From: Clostridia bacterium | Lineage (GTDB): Bacteria > Bacillota > Clostridia > Oscillospirales > CAG-272 | NCBI GenBank assembly: GCA_017420845.1 | Contig: JAFQOC010000565.1 | Location: forward strand, 1 to 8,393 | DNA length: 8,393 bases | Reading direction: 5' to 3' | Part shown: in pieces, positions 6,901 through 8,393 of the stretch | Numbering within the stretch: position 1 is the stretch's first letter | Layout: each line of letters opens with the position of its first letter | Made by a program: the position numbers and the translations under genes | Notes under the pieces: model-generated | Seen by the model: the letters and a program-made list of their open reading frames with translations, nothing else | Databases searched by the model: none | Told to the model about the DNA's origin: nothing

Positions 6901-7105
6901 CCATGAGATTGCATTCATCCAGAAGATCGGGTTGCGTGGCGTCGGAGGGGGTGTCCTTATACCAGATCGCGCAATTCTTGTGGCGGTGGATGTCCTCGCA
7001 GATTTCGGGGAACAGCCCTTTATATTCGTCGGGATGGGCACAGTAGTATATACGGAACAGTCCGTTTGGAAGGTCGTTGTATTTGGTCCTGTACAGCAGT
7101 TGCAT
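3938..7105 (-). CDS. Large TIR-domain protein with tandem TIR-like domains, Sel1-like and TPR-like repeats
   Basis: The 1055-residue protein has no signal peptide or clear membrane segment, so it is probably cytoplasmic. Residues 16-125 form a degenerate TIR-like domain (LFRIYYCAHPDEY, CAIWY at 45-49, RDVELSYAL with E87). Residues 158-255 form a canonical TIR domain: FDATFFLSYRKKD, IAIWYDEYLSIGEDF, and SQTEYPLARK with E237 at the position of the NADase glutamate. Residues 297-370 look like Sel1-type repeats. Helical TPR-like repeats cover much of 385-490, 655-710, 770-820 and 870-990, split by a proline-rich linker at 730-762. Bacterial TIR domains often cleave NAD+ or make signalling nucleotides, notably in phage defence; that role here is inference. 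The start at 7105 is the first usable codon after the promoter but lacks a nearby Shine-Dalgarno. The gene is alone, with its own promoter and terminator, between core genes. Confidence 0.88.
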   Translation of the reverse strand: MQLLYRTKYNDLPNGLFRIYYCAHPDEYKGLFPEICEDIHRHKNCAIWYKDTPSDATQPDLLDECNLMVVAVTSTFLQAPSIARDVELSYALEHHIPILPIVYARDMEEEYTAVFGPLQYLARFEMGNGALTYHHKLRVFLTENTVSERLVDRITDSFDATFFLSYRKKDRLAAMRLIHAIHNDKSLQHIAIWYDEYLSIGEDFNQSITTALDKSLLFILAVTRNMVGEDNYVSQTEYPLARKRLMRILPVALESVDTALLNMRFPDIPVPLDEGEQAALQEILRNFLRENNVSVRQDPSTTYYLALAYFFGIYVEQNPSISLSFLETCANEGYPEALGMLADIYAKGYYVEQDFRRAIHYQTRLVTHRKAIYEDGHLSFDLPAYVDAMVKLAELHMKAERYRPASSLLNRCLTLSDDLTRHSLDQVHTAFLHLIAHETPAENLLIRVEKSINGLSFDMLLSTVYKLLSLAASTPRYEELRDFYRDQIESLPWQQADLLSSQGKSALSLSSAYSLRGSLEKDHFGGANAQAYFNHSDSLCTDEDPINHGEHIVWACRDRVVSNQNSTLNISPLLSAWKTVRRVNRMAKKSGIPFSDNTPLPPSAVKPFVDRLLARDLTAEFDIFSRAGEWNDDLDYTTETWLQSNELLLEKENDMEEALRIYEKCLAISFVHAESILLRYVDICARLYASHPQDTELLHKQARSYLTLVQEYATRRTYKLNPSELELLSHEGPAPLPDIPSPENISPELSVSESPPIEEIIPFGQKAYLLYKSYLQLENSDEVWGELCTCCRFLGDLYGESGQTDSAIEMLSEAYEISRQLFYHQLDKAMTQTLDLHLRWGALGLQDSANRLKKALLLIEYLTDADARAEQRALAYEAYASLFEQDRDMEFTRHYRALATQEYHSLYEQDPDTYLTQYCTARIRQATVGKERKQRMEMLSQVIELLESILEKSPSVSRACLLAYAYIEYSKDDLHESNTVTYAHTALELLKPYDTPTSDSVANMRTYAHCVLMAHCIKNKRYLAATRQCCKAMRGGMRATYRREIADGIFNWYFQ

Positions 7106-7153
7106 GACGGATGACCGGCGGTTTCCGACGGCGGTGAAGTGACGAAAACCGTT

Positions 7154-7159
7154 CTCCTT
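7154..7159 (-). promoter_or_regulatory. Shine-Dalgarno-like AAGGAG with no start codon at normal distance
   Basis: On the minus strand AAGGAG lies 18 nt downstream of the likely transcription start of the TIR gene. No ATG, GTG or TTG occurs in any frame between it and the ATG at 7105, 48 nt further on. Either RNA folding brings the two together, or an ancestral start codon was mutated, or the 7105 start is initiated differently. Confidence 0.5.
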
Positions 7160-7183
7160 TCGCAGGCAATGGGATACAGACAG

Positions 7184-7212
7184 AGTATAGCATATTTTGC
7201 CGAATTCGTCAA
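7184..7212 (-). promoter_or_regulatory. Sigma-A-type promoter of the TIR gene
   Basis: On the minus strand, TTGACG (7207-7212) and TATACT (7184-7189) are separated by exactly 17 bp, and the -10 is preceded by TGC, giving an extended -10 element. Each hexamer differs from consensus at one position. Transcription would start near 7177, about 72 nt before the ATG at 7105. No operator-like repeat overlaps it, so expression may be constitutive. Confidence 0.8.
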
Positions 7213-7286
7213 GAGAGGAATTTCCAGGTATGAGGGACAACTCTGTCCACATAAGATAGAGGGAATTATTATCGGAGGTAGCCCTT

Positions 7287-7976
7287 ATGATCGGCATTCT
7301 GGTTTCCCCTGTTCTCAGGCTTCTGCACGTTATTTTAGGTTTGGACACTCCCCACAATTTCCCTCCGCCTTTGGAGACAAGAGAGGAGGAGGCCGCCTTT
7401 CGTGCCGCGAGACAGGGCGACGCACAGGCGCGTCAGAAGCTCATTCTGCACAATCTGCGTCTGGTGTCCCACATGGTTCGCAAATACTACGCCACCGCCA
7501 AGGATCAGGAGGATCTGATCTCCATCGGAACCATCGGTCTTGTCAAGGCGGTAGACAGCTTCAAGATCGAAAACGGAGCTCGTTTTGCCACCTACGCCGC
7601 CAAATGTATCCAGAACGAGATCCTCATGCATTTCCGCGCGGGGAAGAAGCACGCCGCCGAGATCTCCATGAACGAGACCATCGACGTGGACCGCGATGGC
7701 AACCCCCTCACCTATACGGATGTGATATCCAGCGAGGAGGATTTGCCCGAGGAGGTTATGAGGAGCGTGGAGGCGGATCGTGCGTTGTCCTTGATCCGTA
7801 CCCGATTGGAGCCGAGGGAGAGGCAGGTCATTACCCTGCGCTTTGGTCTGGGGGGCATCCCTGCCATGACCCAACGGGAGATTTCGCTGAAGCTGGGGAT
7901 CTCCCGCTCCTACGTCAGCCGCATTGAGAAGGCGGCCATTGATAAGCTCAAGGAGGGATTTGGCATAAAGGGGTAG
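7287..7976 (+). CDS. sigK: RNA polymerase sporulation sigma factor SigK
   Basis: This 229-residue sigma-70 family protein is predicted to direct late mother-cell transcription (coat and cortex genes) during sporulation. Region 2 spans about 51-118 (HNLRLVSHMVRKYY, DLISIGTIGLVKAVDSF, ATYAAKCIQNEILMHFR). Region 4 spans about 165-222, with the helix-turn-helix TQREISLKLGISRSYVSRIE at 195-214. The MHFR and SRSYVSRIEK segments fit SigK better than SigE. The first 20 or so residues (MIGILVSPVLRLLHVILGLD) are hydrophobic and come before the family's FPxPL motif, as in a membrane-tethered pro-sequence that must be cleaved. The gene is intact, with no skin-type insertion. GGAGGT at 7274-7279 lies 7 nt before the ATG. 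No convincing SigE promoter was found. It diverges from the TIR gene and converges on spoVAE. Confidence 0.88.
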   Translation: MIGILVSPVLRLLHVILGLDTPHNFPPPLETREEEAAFRAARQGDAQARQKLILHNLRLVSHMVRKYYATAKDQEDLISIGTIGLVKAVDSFKIENGARFATYAAKCIQNEILMHFRAGKKHAAEISMNETIDVDRDGNPLTYTDVISSEEDLPEEVMRSVEADRALSLIRTRLEPRERQVITLRFGLGGIPAMTQREISLKLGISRSYVSRIEKAAIDKLKEGFGIKG

Positions 7977-8046
7977 GATCAAAGATACAAGACATGAGAT
8001 ATGCGAAAGGAACTGCGGATCCTTGATGGTGATTTTTTATCTCGTA

Positions 8047-8393
8047 TTACTTTTTGGCCTTGCCCTTACTGATCAACGCCACGGCATATCCGGACACCAG
8101 CGCCGCCGCCGTTCCTCCTGCCGCCGCCGTGAGAGGTCCTGTCAGCGCGCCCAAAAGGCCTTTTTCCTCCACTGCCCTTCTGACCCCTTTGGAGATCAGA
8201 TATCCGAATCCCGTCAGCGGCGTGGAGGCTCCCGCTCCTGCGAATTTGACCAGGGGCTCGTAGATTTCTACCGCACCCAGAGCCACCCCTGCCACCACGT
8301 ACAGGACCAGTATCCGCGCGGGGGTCAGTTTGGTTTTGTCTATGAGGATCTGCGCAATGACGCAGAGCGCGCCTCCCACCAGGAAGGCGCGGA
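8047..8393 (-). CDS. spoVAE: Stage V sporulation protein AE, 5' end outside window
   Basis: A small integral membrane protein of the SpoVA complex, which moves dipicolinic acid across the inner membrane of the forespore and releases it at germination. The 114 visible residues contain the family hallmarks FLVGGALCVIAQILIDKT, LTPARILVLYVVAGV, GAVEIYEPLVKFAGAGAS and TPLTGFGYLISKGV, with about three hydrophobic helices and a short lysine-rich end (ISKGKAKK). A GTG at 8377-8379 could be mistaken for the start, but the frame stays open to the window edge and the upstream residues (RAFLV) match the family. Only a few N-terminal residues are probably missing. It is likely the last gene of a spoVA operon lying to the right. 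The 70-nt gap to the convergent sigK has only weak inverted repeats (GAGATA/TATCTC, AAGGA/TCCTT) and no clear terminator. Confidence 0.92.
   Translation of the reverse strand, partial: RAFLVGGALCVIAQILIDKTKLTPARILVLYVVAGVALGAVEIYEPLVKFAGAGASTPLTGFGYLISKGVRRAVEEKGLLGALTGPLTAAAGGTAAALVSGYAVALISKGKAKK

Noticed and set aside
6275..7114. 279-codon plus-strand open frame opposite the TIR domains
   Set aside because: No ribosome binding site or domain was found, and the minus strand has clear TIR motifs.
7229..7257. Possible SigE-type promoter (TATG and CATAAGAT) upstream of sigK
   Set aside because: The -10 matches only partly and the -35 is poor; not strong enough to list although SigE control would be expected.
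7106..7357. Open frame of the TIR gene extending upstream to 7357
   Set aside because: It would overlap the start of sigK and lie upstream of the strong promoter at 7184-7212, so it is not transcribed from it; the residues are not TIR-like.
7139..7927. 262-codon plus-strand open frame overlapping sigK
   Set aside because: It is out of frame with the clear SigK motifs and has no family features.
7996..8043. Terminator between sigK and spoVAE
   Set aside because: Only a 6-bp GAGATA/TATCTC pair spaced 36 nt apart and a 5-bp AAGGA/TCCTT pair; a T6 run exists but no stable GC-rich stem comes directly before it.

Overview
The window looks like a chromosomal segment of an endospore-forming, moderately GC-rich gut-type Clostridia, probably Oscillospirales/Ruminococcaceae-like. 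Three things support this: a fused IspH-ribosomal protein S1 gene preceded by cmk and plsC (a typical Clostridia arrangement), a mother-cell sigma factor of the SigK type, and a spoVAE gene. The left edge also carries a double-hairpin intergenic repeat of a style I recall from Oscillospirales genomes. The taxonomic placement is inference from gene content only.

Region 1 (1-3929, + strand) is a housekeeping operon. A truncated repeat at the left edge is followed by a small two-helix membrane protein with a coiled-coil tail (164-436). Cytidylate kinase (462-1157), a PlsC-type lysophosphatidate acyltransferase (1160-1807) and a 685-residue IspH-S1 fusion (1809-3866) follow, packed with 1-25 nt gaps, so they are probably co-transcribed and partly translationally coupled. 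They serve nucleotide metabolism, phospholipid synthesis, isoprenoid synthesis and translation. The fusion gene has a strong ribosome binding site and an in-frame ATG exactly at the join of its two halves, and a promoter-like AT-rich island a little upstream. Free S1 could therefore be made as well as the fusion. A 36-nt perfect palindrome flanked by A6/T6 closes the operon and can also terminate the convergent gene.

Region 2 (3938-7212, - strand) is a single large accessory gene. It encodes a 1055-residue protein with two tandem TIR-type domains, Sel1-like repeats and a long TPR-like helical region, driven by its own near-consensus extended -10 promoter at 7184-7212. Its start is odd: a good Shine-Dalgarno lies 48 nt upstream of the first usable ATG, with no start codon at the normal distance. 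It stands alone between core genes, like a one-gene immune or signalling cargo. This is the most interesting item in the window.

Region 3 (7287-8393) is sporulation: an uninterrupted sigK (+) with a hydrophobic pro-like N-terminus, converging on spoVAE (-), which runs off the right edge and is probably the last gene of a spoVA operon. No tRNA, rRNA, CRISPR array, transposase or integrase was seen.
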